A stretch of 64,000 nucleotides of DNA from Bifidobacterium platyrrhinorum (GTDB taxonomy: Bacteria; Actinomycetota; Actinomycetes; Actinomycetales; Bifidobacteriaceae): positions 91,630 through 155,629 of the forward strand of contig NZ_WHZV01000008.1 of the NCBI RefSeq assembly GCF_010667645.1. The letters are read 5' to 3'. A program made the position numbers and the translations under genes. Each line of letters begins with the position of its first letter. Position 1 is the stretch's first letter. This document shows, one piece after another, positions 53,694 through 63,459 of this stretch. The notes below the pieces were generated by a model. It was not told the DNA's origin, searched no databases, and worked only from the letters and a program-made list of their open reading frames with translations.

Positions 53694-56522
53694 ATGAAGG
53701 TATCGCAGGTCAGGATCAACGGCATCGACGATCCGCTCGGATTCGACTATGGGACGCCGCGCTGTTCGTGGCTCGTCGAAGGCGGCCCGGGCGAGGCGGT
53801 CGCCGCCACCCGCATCGAGGTGTCCGACGACCCCGCCTTCTCCCATGTCGTCCACGTCGTGGAATCCACGCCGGACGCACCGCTCGACTCCGCGGCCACG
53901 CCGCTCGACTTCCGTCTCGAGCCGCGCACCCGGTACCACGTGCGGGTCACGGCGACCGGCGCCGACGGGATCCCGGCCCGCGGCGAAGGATGGTTCGAGA
54001 CCGGCAAGATGGACGAGCCGTGGGAAGGCCGTTGGATCACCCCGTCCGAGGACGACAACCACCGCGCCGACGGTTTCCACCCCGAATTCGCCCGTGAATT
54101 CGCCGTCGACGGCCCGGTGGAACAGGCCAGGCTCTACATCTGCGGTCTGGGCCTGTTCGAGGCCGAGCTCAACGGCCGCAAGGTGGGCGACGAGCACCTC
54201 ACCCCGTACACCGGCGACTACGACCGCGAAGTGCAGTCCATCGCCTTCGACGTCACCGGCATGCTCGACGGCGCCCCCGGCGCGACCAACACGCTCGCCG
54301 TGCGCCTCGGCGACGGCTGGTACAAGGGCCGCTTCGGCCTGGCCGGCAAGGAACACCTGTACGGCGACTCCTTCAAGCTCATCGCCGAACTGCGCATCCG
54401 CCGCGCCGACGGCACCGAAACCGTGATCGGCACCGACGCCGCCACCTGGCGCTACCGCGGCTCCGACACCACGTTCAGTGGCATCTACGACGGCGAGACC
54501 CTCGACCGCACGCGCTGGGCCGGCAAGGACAACCCGTGGAAGCCGGCCGTGGGGACCACCGTCGACGCGACGCTCACGGACCGGCTCAGCCTGCCCGTCA
54601 CCGTGCACGAGATCCTGCCCGTGCGCGAGGTCATCCACACGCCCGCCGGCGAGACCGTCCTCGACTTCGGCCAGAACTTCGCCGGCTGCGTCGCGTTCCG
54701 TTCCCACCTGCCCGCCGGCACGCGCGTCACGCTCGACTTCGGCGAGATCCTGCAGCGCGGCGACTTCTACAACGCCAACTACCGCTCGGCCAAGTCCCGG
54801 TTCGTGTACGTCTCCGACGGGCGCGAGGAGACGGTCGCCCCCTCGTTCACCTACTTCGGCTTCCGCTACGTGCGCGTCGCCGGCTGGCCGGAGGGCATGC
54901 CCCTCGACCCGGCCGATTTCGAAGGCCGCGCCATGTATTCGGACCTACGCCGCACCGGCCGGATCGACACCGGGCGCGACGACGTCAACCGGCTGGTCTC
55001 CAACGCCCTGTGGGGCCAGCGCTCCAACTTCGTCGACCTGCCGACCGACTGCCCCCAGCGCGACGAACGCCTCGGCTGGACCGGCGACGCGCAGGTGTTC
55101 TGCGGCACGGCCAGCTACGCGATGGACACCGCCGCGTTCTACCGCAAGTTCCTGCACGACCTGCGCGGCGACCAGCGCAAGCTCGGCGGCGGCGTCCCCG
55201 GCGTCATCCCGATGCTCGACCCGCACGGCGCGGCGATCGGCGCCGTCTGGGGCGATGCGGCCACCTTCATGCCGACCGTCCTGTTCGAACGCTATGCGGA
55301 CAAGGCGGCGTTGCGCGAGACCTACCCGATGATGCGCGACTGGATCGACTGGATCGCCGACAACGACCGCGAACGCGGCGCCCGGTACCTGTTCGACTTC
55401 TGCCCGCAGCTCGGCGACTGGCTCGCCCTCAACGGCCGCACGCAGCAGAGCATGAAGGGCGGCACCGACGACTTCTTCATCAGCTCCTGCTACTGGGCGG
55501 AAAGCACGCGCATGACCGCGGACGCCGCGGCGATCCTCGGCCTCGACGGGGACGAGCGCCGGTTCCGCGACCTGTACGGGCGCATCCGCGAAGCGGTGCT
55601 GCGCGAATACTACACGCCCACCGGCCGCCTTGCCATCGACACGCAGACCGGTTACGTGGTGGCCCTGTACAGCGGCATCTACCCGGACAAGGACCGCCTC
55701 GTCGAGGCCTTCCGCGAACGGCTGTACAAGGACTGCTACCGGATCAGCGGCGGCTTCGTCGGCGCCCCGATCATGTGCCGCGTGATGGCCGACAACGGCA
55801 TGGGCGACGAGGCGATGAACCTGCTGCTCTCGCACGACTTCCCGGGTTGGATGCACTGCATCGACCTGGGCGCCACCACCATCTGGGAGCGCTGGAACTC
55901 GATGCTCGACGACGGCACGTGCAACGGCACGATGATGAACTCGTTCAACCACTACGCCTTCGGCTCGGTCGTCGAATACCTGTACCGCAACGTCGCCGGC
56001 CTCACCGCGCTCGAACCCGGCTTCCGCCGCGCCCGCATCGCGCCGATGCCCGACGCCCGCCTCGGCCGTTGCCGCATGTCCTACGACTCCGCGTACGGCC
56101 GCTACCGCAGCGAATGGGAGATCCTCGCCGACGGCGACCTGCATGTGACGGTCGAGGTGCCGTTCGGCTGCGAGGCCGAGGTCCGCCTGCCGTTCCACCC
56201 CGACGCCGCGGCAACGCCGGATACGGGCGGCCGTGCCGTCGTGACGGTCGGTGCGGGCGTGCACGGGTTCACGTACACGCCGACGCGCGACATGCGCGCA
56301 CGGTACTCGCGCTCGACGCTGTTCAAGCGCATGCTCGCCGACGACGAGGCGATGGCGATCATCGCCCGCGAAACCCCGATGCTCGCTCACATGCTTGTGA
56401 ACGAGCATGACGAGGACTACCTGTGCGACAGCCTCGACACCCTGGGGGCCAAGTTCTTCATGGGCTTCGACGACGCCACCGTCGCACGGCTGGCCGACGC
56501 CCTGCTCGCCTTGCGCGCGTGA
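53694..56522 (+). CDS. Alpha-L-rhamnosidase, GH78
   Basis: The 942-residue enzyme carries the full GH78 layout. An Fn3-like N-terminal domain (~1-105: DDPLGFDYGTPRCSW) is followed by ICGLGLFEAELNGRKVGDE and TVLDFGQNFAGCV. The acidic signature DCPQRDERLGWTGD is near residue 452 and the base-containing GATTIWERWNS near 727. An extra ~75-residue helical tail (RYSRSTLFKRMLADDEA...) follows the last beta domain. AAAGGAG precedes ATG 53694. It differs clearly from the first GH78 at 17876, so the two may split substrates. The MBL-fold gene follows after 37 bp. Confidence 0.95.
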   Translation: MKVSQVRINGIDDPLGFDYGTPRCSWLVEGGPGEAVAATRIEVSDDPAFSHVVHVVESTPDAPLDSAATPLDFRLEPRTRYHVRVTATGADGIPARGEGWFETGKMDEPWEGRWITPSEDDNHRADGFHPEFAREFAVDGPVEQARLYICGLGLFEAELNGRKVGDEHLTPYTGDYDREVQSIAFDVTGMLDGAPGATNTLAVRLGDGWYKGRFGLAGKEHLYGDSFKLIAELRIRRADGTETVIGTDAATWRYRGSDTTFSGIYDGETLDRTRWAGKDNPWKPAVGTTVDATLTDRLSLPVTVHEILPVREVIHTPAGETVLDFGQNFAGCVAFRSHLPAGTRVTLDFGEILQRGDFYNANYRSAKSRFVYVSDGREETVAPSFTYFGFRYVRVAGWPEGMPLDPADFEGRAMYSDLRRTGRIDTGRDDVNRLVSNALWGQRSNFVDLPTDCPQRDERLGWTGDAQVFCGTASYAMDTAAFYRKFLHDLRGDQRKLGGGVPGVIPMLDPHGAAIGAVWGDAATFMPTVLFERYADKAALRETYPMMRDWIDWIADNDRERGARYLFDFCPQLGDWLALNGRTQQSMKGGTDDFFISSCYWAESTRMTADAAAILGLDGDERRFRDLYGRIREAVLREYYTPTGRLAIDTQTGYVVALYSGIYPDKDRLVEAFRERLYKDCYRISGGFVGAPIMCRVMADNGMGDEAMNLLLSHDFPGWMHCIDLGATTIWERWNSMLDDGTCNGTMMNSFNHYAFGSVVEYLYRNVAGLTALEPGFRRARIAPMPDARLGRCRMSYDSAYGRYRSEWEILADGDLHVTVEVPFGCEAEVRLPFHPDAAATPDTGGRAVVTVGAGVHGFTYTPTRDMRARYSRSTLFKRMLADDEAMAIIARETPMLAHMLVNEHDEDYLCDSLDTLGAKFFMGFDDATVARLADALLALRA

Positions 56523-56559
56523 ACGGCGACGGAAGGAAAGCGGAAAGGAAACGGAAACC

Positions 56560-57393
56560 ATGGAATTCTGGACCACGAAACACGTCGCCGACCACGTCAC
56601 CGCATGCGTCAGCGCGAACGGCGAGATCGCCTATCTCGTCGAAGGTTCCAGGCGCGCCGCGCTCATCGACGCGGGCCCCGGCGCCGGGCACCTCGAACGG
56701 GTCGTCGCGCGCTTGACCGACAAACCGGTCACCGTGCTGCTCACGCACGGCCACGTCGACCACGCGATGGGAGCCCCCGCCTTCGACGACGTGTACATGA
56801 ACCCCGCCGACCGCGACCTGTACCGTCGCCAGTCCCCGCTCGCCGAACGGCGCGAATACCTGCGGATGGGACTCGGCGACCGGTTCGACGCCGACTTCGC
56901 GGATCTCGAATACACCGAGCCTGCGCCCGACCGCGCGTTCGCGCCGCTTGAGGAGGGCATGTCGTTCGATCTGGGCGGCATCCACGTCGAACCGTACGCG
57001 TTCCCGGGGCACACCGCGGGCAGCATGGCGATCCTTCTGGTCGAGCCGCGCATCCTCGTCACCGGCGACGCCTGCAACAACTCGACCTTCCTGTTCGGCG
57101 AGGAGTCCGGCACGGTCGAGGGGTACCTCGCCTCGCTCGCCCGCCTGCGCTCGCTGCTCGCGGGCCGCTACGACCGCGTGCTCATCTCGCATCATCAGGC
57201 CGATGTGGATCCCGGCATCCTCGACTCCATGGCGGACGTGTGCCACGACGTGCTGTCCGGCCGCGCGGACGACCTGCCGTTCTCGTTCATGGGGATGAGC
57301 GCGTGCATCGCCAAGGCGTGCACGCCGCGGTTCGAACGCCTCGACGGCCGGGACGGCAACCTCGTCTACTCGAAGGCCAAGGTGCGCGGGTGA
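56560..57393 (+). CDS. Metallo-beta-lactamase-fold hydrolase
   Basis: This 277-residue protein has the MBL metal motif THGHVDHAMG, later metal ligands in FPGHTAGS and TGDACNNS, and a final His in LISHHQADVD. Roles in the fold include thioesterase, lactonase, glyoxalase II-type and other hydrolases. It is translated just after GH78 (37-bp gap), so a step downstream of rhamnoside cleavage, such as lactone or ester hydrolysis, is possible but unproven. AAAGGAAACGG precedes the ATG. Confidence 0.88.
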   Translation: MEFWTTKHVADHVTACVSANGEIAYLVEGSRRAALIDAGPGAGHLERVVARLTDKPVTVLLTHGHVDHAMGAPAFDDVYMNPADRDLYRRQSPLAERREYLRMGLGDRFDADFADLEYTEPAPDRAFAPLEEGMSFDLGGIHVEPYAFPGHTAGSMAILLVEPRILVTGDACNNSTFLFGEESGTVEGYLASLARLRSLLAGRYDRVLISHHQADVDPGILDSMADVCHDVLSGRADDLPFSFMGMSACIAKACTPRFERLDGRDGNLVYSKAKVRG

Positions 57394-57552
57394 GGCGGCC
57401 GGGGCCGCGGGAGGCGCTCGCCGCCCATCCCGGCCCCGCCTGCGTCCCGTGTCCCGGGGCCCACGCCGCGGCCCGTCCCGCGTCCCGGCGGTAGAATGTT
57501 GCCCCGGAACGGACGCGACGGGCCGGTCCGCCGGTCCTCGGAAAGGAGCCCC

Positions 57553-58605
57553 ATGGCCAGCAAGCGCGTGAAGGCGCAGGACGTCGCCAACCTCGCCGGC
57601 GTCTCGCGCACCACGGTGAGCTTCGTGCTCAACAACCGCAGCGACTCCATCCCCGAGGCGACCCGGCAGCGCGTGCTCGACGCGGCCCGCAAACTCGGAT
57701 ACGTCCCCTCGGCGGCGGCCCGCACCCTGCGCGCCGGCGGCAACAACATCGTGCTGGTGCTCACCCGCTACGGCGTGGCCTCCGAGGCCGGCGACGAGAT
57801 GCACAACGCCATCTCCTCGGCGCTCGAGCGGTGCGGGCTGACCTGCCTGCTGTCGCGCTCCGCCGGCGACACGAGCCCGTTGAGCCGCATGCTTTCCGAG
57901 GTGCGTCCGTGCATCATCATCTCGTTCTTCCCCGTCTCCGACGACGACCGGCGCATGCTCGAACGGCTCGACATCCCCCTGCTGGAACTGGGGGAGGGGG
58001 CGTCGTCCCCGTCGGAGTTCTCGTACGCGAACCTGCAGCACCGGATCGGTTTCGCGCAGGCCGAATACCTGATCGGCCGGGGCTGCCGCGACCTCGTCTA
58101 CGTCGTCGGCGACGATTCGCTGATCGAAGGCATCCACGAATACCGCTACCGGGGCGTGGCCGAGGCCGTCGCCCGGCATGCGGGAGTGGGGCTCGCCGGG
58201 CGGGTCAACGTCGACGCGGATTCGGGCGAGGGCTTCCTCGGACTGGACGAGGGCATGCCCGACGGCGTCGACGGCGTGTGCGCGTTCAACGACACCGTGG
58301 CGGCCGCCGTGCTCGCGTGGGCGGGCAGGCGCGGCGTCGACGTGCCCGGCGACCTGCGCGTGATCGGCGTGGACAACCTGCGTTTCGGCATGTTCCTCGA
58401 CCCGCCGCTCACCAGCGTCACCATCGATGCCAACGAGGGGTGGAGCGACGCCGTGGTCGCCGCGGTGCTCGACCGGCTCGGGCGGTCGCCGGCCGGCGAT
58501 GGGGCCGAGGGGGCGTCCGCCGAGGCACCGGGTCGCGCCGATGATGCGGACGGCGATGGCTCGGGCGATTTCGGCATCCGCGTCGTCGCGCGACGCAGCG
58601 CCTGA
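57553..58605 (+). CDS. LacI-family transcriptional regulator (LacI-2)
   Basis: The 350-residue regulator has the HTH VKAQDVANLAGVSRTTVSFVLNNR, hinge KLGYVPSAAARTLR, and a PBP-like domain with ADLPAV-type effector cleft (CAFNDTVAAAVLAW, VIGVDNLRFGMFLDPPLTSV). It ends in an Ala/Gly/Asp-rich low-complexity segment. AAAGGAG precedes ATG 57553, with a -10-like TAGAAT about 57488-57493. It lies directly downstream of GH78-MBL and is the nearest candidate for binding the even-centred CACGTG operators at 49090, 53481 and 53584. Confidence 0.92.
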   Translation: MASKRVKAQDVANLAGVSRTTVSFVLNNRSDSIPEATRQRVLDAARKLGYVPSAAARTLRAGGNNIVLVLTRYGVASEAGDEMHNAISSALERCGLTCLLSRSAGDTSPLSRMLSEVRPCIIISFFPVSDDDRRMLERLDIPLLELGEGASSPSEFSYANLQHRIGFAQAEYLIGRGCRDLVYVVGDDSLIEGIHEYRYRGVAEAVARHAGVGLAGRVNVDADSGEGFLGLDEGMPDGVDGVCAFNDTVAAAVLAWAGRRGVDVPGDLRVIGVDNLRFGMFLDPPLTSVTIDANEGWSDAVVAAVLDRLGRSPAGDGAEGASAEAPGRADDADGDGSGDFGIRVVARRSA

Positions 58606-58615
58606 CACGCCGATT

Positions 58616-58629
58616 GTTGCATCTGCAAC
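58616..58629. promoter_or_regulatory. MarR-type operator 1
   Basis: GTTGCATCTGCAAC, 14-bp palindrome with one central mismatch, upstream of a -10-like TATTAT (58646-58651). Confidence 0.75.
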
Positions 58630-58666
58630 TGTTGTATACGGAACGTATTATCATCCCCTCTGAAAG

Positions 58667-58680
58667 GTTGCATATGCAAC
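58667..58680. promoter_or_regulatory. MarR-type operator 2
   Basis: GTTGCATATGCAAC is a perfect 14-bp palindrome between the -10 box and the marR start; it starts 51 bp after operator 1. Confidence 0.85.
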
Positions 58681-58761
58681 AAATCCATAGGTGAACCCGT
58701 ATCGGGTCCGGGCCATTCCCGGCCGGATGCGGCACGAATCCGTGCAATGGGGTGGAAAGGT

Positions 58762-59346
58762 ATGGACAGTCACATCCTCAGCTTCGAGCTGAGGGCGCTG
58801 GTCAAGGCGATCAACCGCCATCTCGGCGAGACGATGCCCGAATCGGCGCGCATCGCCACAGGCGGCAACGCCCGCATCATCATGTTCCTCGCGCGCAACC
58901 GCGACAAGGACATCTACCAGCACACCATCGAGCGCAAGTTCTGCATCACACGTTCGACCGCGTCGCGCGTGCTCGCGCTGATGGAGAAGAAGGGCCTCAT
59001 CGCCCGCGAATCGGTGGCGCACGACGCACGGCTCAAGAAGATCGTGCTCACCGCCAAGGCCGACTCCATCGTCGCCTGCCTCTCGGCGAACGGCGAACGG
59101 ATGGAACGCCGCCTGGTGGAGGGCTTCACCGACGAGGAGCGGGCCGCCCTCATGGACTACGTGCTGCGCATGCGCGCGAACGTGGATACGGCGCAGCGCG
59201 AGTTCGAGGAACGGTCGGCCGCCGGGGCCCCGTTCGGGGAGCCGTGCGGGGATCTCGCCGGCGACCCCGGCGATCCCGACGACGTCCCGGTCGAAGGAAC
59301 CGATGACACGAACGATACGAACGACACGAAGGAGGAGAACGCATGA
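58762..59346 (+). CDS. MarR-family regulator of an ABC exporter
   Basis: The 194-residue winged-helix protein has ARIIMFLARNRDKDIYQHTIERKFCITRSTASRVLALMEKKGLI (key parts DIYQHTIE, STASRVLALMEKKGLI) and the wing SVAHDARLKKIVLT. A long acidic tail with DTNDTNDTKEE follows the dimer helices. The stop overlaps the next start as ATGA, so expression is coupled to the ABC genes. Two GTTGCATNTGCAAC palindromes flank its promoter and suggest autorepression relieved by a toxic ligand. ATG 58747 is an alternative start. Confidence 0.92.
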   Translation: MDSHILSFELRALVKAINRHLGETMPESARIATGGNARIIMFLARNRDKDIYQHTIERKFCITRSTASRVLALMEKKGLIARESVAHDARLKKIVLTAKADSIVACLSANGERMERRLVEGFTDEERAALMDYVLRMRANVDTAQREFEERSAAGAPFGEPCGDLAGDPGDPDDVPVEGTDDTNDTNDTKEENA

Positions 59347-61301
59347 GCGACAACACAACCGCGAACGCGGCACGCGACGCGGACGGCCTGACCGCCACCG
59401 AGGCGGCCATCATGGCATCACGCAAAAAAAACGAACCGGAACGTCCGAAGCACATCATCCGCACGCTGGCCGGATCGATGCGCGAATACACGAAGGAAAG
59501 CTGGCTGGCGCCGCTGTTCGTGTTCATCGAAGCGATTCTGGAGATCGTGATCCCCACCGTCATGGCCTCCCTGATCGATCAGGGCATCACCGGCGGGAAC
59601 ATGAACGCCATCGTGAAGTTCGGCCTGATCCTGCTGCTGTGCTCGCTGGTCTCGCTCGCCTGCGGCTTCCTCGCCGGCAAGTACGCGGCCATCGCCGCCG
59701 CCGGATTCGCGAAGAACCTGCGCCGCGACCAGTTCGAGAAGGTGCAGGCGTTCAGCTTCACTAACATCGACCGGTTCTCCACCGGCTCGATCATCACGCG
59801 CCTGACCACCGACGTGACGAACCTGCAGATGGCCTACGGCATGATGGTCCGCATGGGCGTGCGCGCCCCGATCATGGTGGTCGTCGCGTGGATCTTCTCG
59901 TTCCGCATCTCGCCGTCCATCTCGCTCGTGTTCCTCGCCTGCGTGCCGATCCTCGCCATCGGCCTGTGCGGGCTCGCGGTGCTCGTCCACCCGGTGTTCG
60001 AGCGCGTGTTCCACACGTACGACGCGCTCAACAACGTCGTCGACGAGAACCTGCAGGGCATCCGCGTCGTCAAGTCGTACGACCGCGAATCCTACGAGAT
60101 CGACAAGTTCGGCCGCATCTCCCGGCGCATCTTCAAGGACTTCACCAAGGCCGAGCGCATCATGAGCTTCAACAGCCCGATCATGATGTTCTGCATCTAC
60201 GCCTCGATGATCATGATCTCCTGGATGGGCGCGCAGCAGATCGTCGCCTCCGGCAACAACGCCGCGCTGGGCCTGACCACCGGCGACCTCACCGCCCTGG
60301 TCACCTACGCGATGCAGATCCTCATGGCCATGATGATGCTCTCCATGATCTTCGTCATGTGCATCATCTCCCAGGCCTCCGCCGAACGCATCTGCCAGGT
60401 GCTGCAGGAGGAAAGCACCGTCACCGACCCGGAGCATCCGGTCATGGACGTCGCCGACGGCTCCATCGAGTTCGACCACGTCACCTTCCGCTACTCCGCA
60501 TCCTCCGAGAAGCCCGTGCTCGACGACATCGACCTGAGGATCGACTCCGGCATGACCGTCGGCATCGTCGGCGGCACCGGCTCCGCCAAGTCGAGCCTCG
60601 TGCAGCTCGTGCCGCGCCTCTACGACGTGAGCCAGGGCTCGCTCAAGGTCGGCGGCCGCGACGTGCGCGACTACGACCTCGTCACCCTGCGCGACCAGGT
60701 CGCCATGGTGCTCCAGAAGAACGTGCTGTTCTCCGGCACCATCACCGAGAACCTCAGGTGGGGCAACCCCGACGCCACCGACGAGGAGATCCGCCACGCC
60801 TGCAGGCTCGCGCAGGCCGACGGCTTCATCCAGGAGTTCCCCGACAAGTACGACACGTACATCGAACAGGGCGGCACCAACGTGTCCGGCGGCCAGCGCC
60901 AGCGCCTGTGCATCGCCCGCGCCCTGCTCAAGAAGCCGAAGATCCTCATCCTCGACGATTCCACCAGCGCCGTCGACACGAAGACCGACAAGCTGATCCG
61001 CGAGGCGTTCCACCACGAGATCCCCGACACCACGAAGATCATCATCGCCCAGCGCGTCGCCTCCGTGCAGGAATCCGACATGATCCTCGTCATGGACAAC
61101 GGCCGCATCATGGCCAAGGGCACGCACGACGAACTGCTCGCCACCTGCGACGAATACCGGTCCATCTACGAATCGCAGACCCGCAACACCGCCGCCGGCC
61201 AGGCCGAGCTCGAACGCGAGGCCGCCCAGCGCGCCGAACGCATGCAGCAGGCCGAGGCCGAACGGAACGTCACGGACGAACAGGAAGGAGAGACCCGATG
61301 A
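59343..61301 (+). CDS. ABC exporter subunit with degenerate ATPase site
   Basis: The 652-residue half-transporter has six TM helices (~45-340), then an ATPase domain. Walker A reads GGTGSAKSS (Ala where Gly is usual), the signature VSGGQRQR is intact, Walker B ends LILDDSTSAVD (Asp where the catalytic Glu is usual), and the H-loop is AQRVAS (Gln for His). These changes mark the non-catalytic half of heterodimeric exporters such as LmrCD or TM287/288. It exports drugs or lipophilic compounds with its partner. It overlaps marR upstream and the second subunit downstream, both by ATGA. Confidence 0.95.
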   Translation: MSDNTTANAARDADGLTATEAAIMASRKKNEPERPKHIIRTLAGSMREYTKESWLAPLFVFIEAILEIVIPTVMASLIDQGITGGNMNAIVKFGLILLLCSLVSLACGFLAGKYAAIAAAGFAKNLRRDQFEKVQAFSFTNIDRFSTGSIITRLTTDVTNLQMAYGMMVRMGVRAPIMVVVAWIFSFRISPSISLVFLACVPILAIGLCGLAVLVHPVFERVFHTYDALNNVVDENLQGIRVVKSYDRESYEIDKFGRISRRIFKDFTKAERIMSFNSPIMMFCIYASMIMISWMGAQQIVASGNNAALGLTTGDLTALVTYAMQILMAMMMLSMIFVMCIISQASAERICQVLQEESTVTDPEHPVMDVADGSIEFDHVTFRYSASSEKPVLDDIDLRIDSGMTVGIVGGTGSAKSSLVQLVPRLYDVSQGSLKVGGRDVRDYDLVTLRDQVAMVLQKNVLFSGTITENLRWGNPDATDEEIRHACRLAQADGFIQEFPDKYDTYIEQGGTNVSGGQRQRLCIARALLKKPKILILDDSTSAVDTKTDKLIREAFHHEIPDTTKIIIAQRVASVQESDMILVMDNGRIMAKGTHDELLATCDEYRSIYESQTRNTAAGQAELEREAAQRAERMQQAEAERNVTDEQEGETR

Positions 61302-63316
61302 GCGACGCCAAGCAGAACACCCGGAACCGCAAGCCCGCGATGCGCAAGCCCGCCCCCGGCACCACCAAGCGCATCTTCGGCTACATCATGGCCTACCGGT
61401 GGCGCGTCATCGCCATCGTCGCCTGCATCCTCGTCGGCGCCGCCGCCCAGGCCGGCTCCGCCCTCTTCCTCCAGTCCCTCATCGACACGTACATCCTGCC
61501 GATGGTCGGCGCGACCGACCCCGACTGGGGGCCGCTGATCCGCGCCATCACCCTCATGGGATGCCTGTACGTGGCCGGCATCGTCGCAAGCTGGCTGTGG
61601 CAGTGGCTCATCGTCACCGTCGAACAGGGCGTGCTCAAGAAGATCCGCGACGACATGTTCGCCCACCAGCAGTGGCTGCCGATCCGCTACTTCGACACCA
61701 ACGAGCACGGCGACATCATGAGCCACTACACGAACGACACCGACACGCTGCGCCAGGCCATCAGCCAGTCGTTCCCGCAGATGTTCGCCTCCGGCATCTC
61801 CGCGATCGCCGCGATCATCTCCATGTTGTGGCTGAGCGTGCCGATCACCGCGTTCGTGCTGCTGTTCACCGTCGGGCTCTATTTCGTCGTACGCGCGATC
61901 GTCGGCCGCGCCGGCCGCTACTTCGTCAAGCAGCAGCACTGGCTCGGCGACGTCAACGCGTTCGTCGAGGAATCCGTCAACGGGCAGAAGGTCATCAAGG
62001 TCTTCAACCACGAGCCCGCCACCCAGAAGACCTTCGACGAGAAGAACGAGGAGCTGTTCGAGGCGGCCGCCGAGGCGAACACGTGGGGCAACGTCACCAT
62101 GCCCGTCGTCGGCAACATGGGCTACATCCTCTACATCCTGCTCGCCATCGTCGGCGGCGCCATGGCGCTCGCCGGCGTCGGTAACTTCGGCCTGTCCGGC
62201 GCGGGCCCGCTCACGCTCGGCACGCTCATCTCCCTGCTCACCCTGTCGCGCTCGTTCATCAACCCGCTCGGCCAGGTGTCCATGCAGCTCAACATGGTGA
62301 TGATGGCGCTCGCCGGCGCCTCCCGCATCTTCCAGCTGATGGACGAGCCGGTCGAGGCCGACTCCGGCACCGTCACGCTCGTCAACGTCGAACTCGGCGA
62401 GGACGGCCGCACGATGCGCGAGGTCGACCACGAGACCGGCCACTGGGCGTGGAAGCGCGAGGAGGGCGACGACGGCACCCGTTCGCTCAAGGCCGCGGAG
62501 AAGCTGCACGGCGCCGCCCGCGAGGTGGCGCTCAAGGCCAAGGAGCAGGCCGTCACCTCGCCCGACGGACGCTACACGCTCCTCAGGGGCGACGTGCGCT
62601 TCACCAACGTGACGTTCGGCTACGATCCGGCCAAGCCGGTCCTGCACGACATCACCTGGTTCGCCAAGCCGGGCCAGAAGATGGCGCTCGTCGGCGCGAC
62701 CGGCGCCGGCAAGACCACGGTGACGAACCTCATCAACCGCTTCTACGACATCCAGGAGGGCCAGATCCTCTACGACGGCATCGACGTGAAGAACATCAGG
62801 AAGCCCGACCTGCGGCGTTCCCTCGGCGTCGTGCTGCAGGACGTCAACCTGTTCACCGGCACCGTGATGGACAACATCCGTTACGGCCGTCTCGACGCCA
62901 CCGACGAGGAGTGCATCGAGGCCGCGAAACTCGTGAACGCGGACGGCTTCATCCGCATGCTGCCGCAGGGCTACGATACGGTGCTCGCCGGCGACGGCTC
63001 CGGCCTGTCGCAGGGCCAGCGCCAGCTCATCTCCATCGCGCGCGCCGCCGTGGCCGACTCCCCGGCGCTGATCCTCGACGAGGCGACCTCGTCGATCGAC
63101 ACGCGCACCGAGGAGGTCGTGCAGGCCGGCATGGACGCGCTGATGAAGGGACGTACGGTCTTCGTGATCGCCCACCGCCTGTCCACCGTGCGCAACTCCG
63201 ACGTGATCATGGTGCTCGACCACGGCAACATCATCGAGCGCGGATCGCACGACGAGCTCATCGCCCAAAAGGGCGAGTACTACCAGCTCTACACCGGCGC
63301 GGTGGAGCTGGAGTAG
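61298..63316 (+). CDS. ABC exporter subunit with intact ATPase site
   Basis: The 672-residue partner has six TM helices and a consensus Walker A (GATGAGKTT), Walker B LILDEATSSID with the catalytic Glu, and H-loop IAHRLST. The signature is LSQGQ instead of LSGGQ, which in heterodimers faces the degenerate site. A ~75-residue hydrophilic linker (about 365-440) separates the domains, longer than usual. GAAGGAG precedes the overlapping start. A terminator-like hairpin (63403-63459) follows. Confidence 0.95.
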   Translation: MSDAKQNTRNRKPAMRKPAPGTTKRIFGYIMAYRWRVIAIVACILVGAAAQAGSALFLQSLIDTYILPMVGATDPDWGPLIRAITLMGCLYVAGIVASWLWQWLIVTVEQGVLKKIRDDMFAHQQWLPIRYFDTNEHGDIMSHYTNDTDTLRQAISQSFPQMFASGISAIAAIISMLWLSVPITAFVLLFTVGLYFVVRAIVGRAGRYFVKQQHWLGDVNAFVEESVNGQKVIKVFNHEPATQKTFDEKNEELFEAAAEANTWGNVTMPVVGNMGYILYILLAIVGGAMALAGVGNFGLSGAGPLTLGTLISLLTLSRSFINPLGQVSMQLNMVMMALAGASRIFQLMDEPVEADSGTVTLVNVELGEDGRTMREVDHETGHWAWKREEGDDGTRSLKAAEKLHGAAREVALKAKEQAVTSPDGRYTLLRGDVRFTNVTFGYDPAKPVLHDITWFAKPGQKMALVGATGAGKTTVTNLINRFYDIQEGQILYDGIDVKNIRKPDLRRSLGVVLQDVNLFTGTVMDNIRYGRLDATDEECIEAAKLVNADGFIRMLPQGYDTVLAGDGSGLSQGQRQLISIARAAVADSPALILDEATSSIDTRTEEVVQAGMDALMKGRTVFVIAHRLSTVRNSDVIMVLDHGNIIERGSHDELIAQKGEYYQLYTGAVELE

Positions 63317-63402
63317 TCTCCGGTCCCGTCGGTGCGGCCCGTTGGTACGGCCCGTCGTCATGCGTCACCGTGCGTCGACACCGGTTCGTCCGATTTCCGA
63401 TT

Positions 63403-63459
63403 GAGGGAGGCGGCCTTCCCGCCCATGCTCCGGCATGGTGCGGGAGGGTCGCCTCCCTC
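63403..63459 (+). terminator. Terminator-like hairpin after the ABC operon
   Basis: GAGGGAGGCG...TCCCGC pairs with GCGGGA...CGCCTCCCTC around GCATG/CATGC, with small bulges. The interval 63317-63740 has no gene. Confidence 0.65.
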
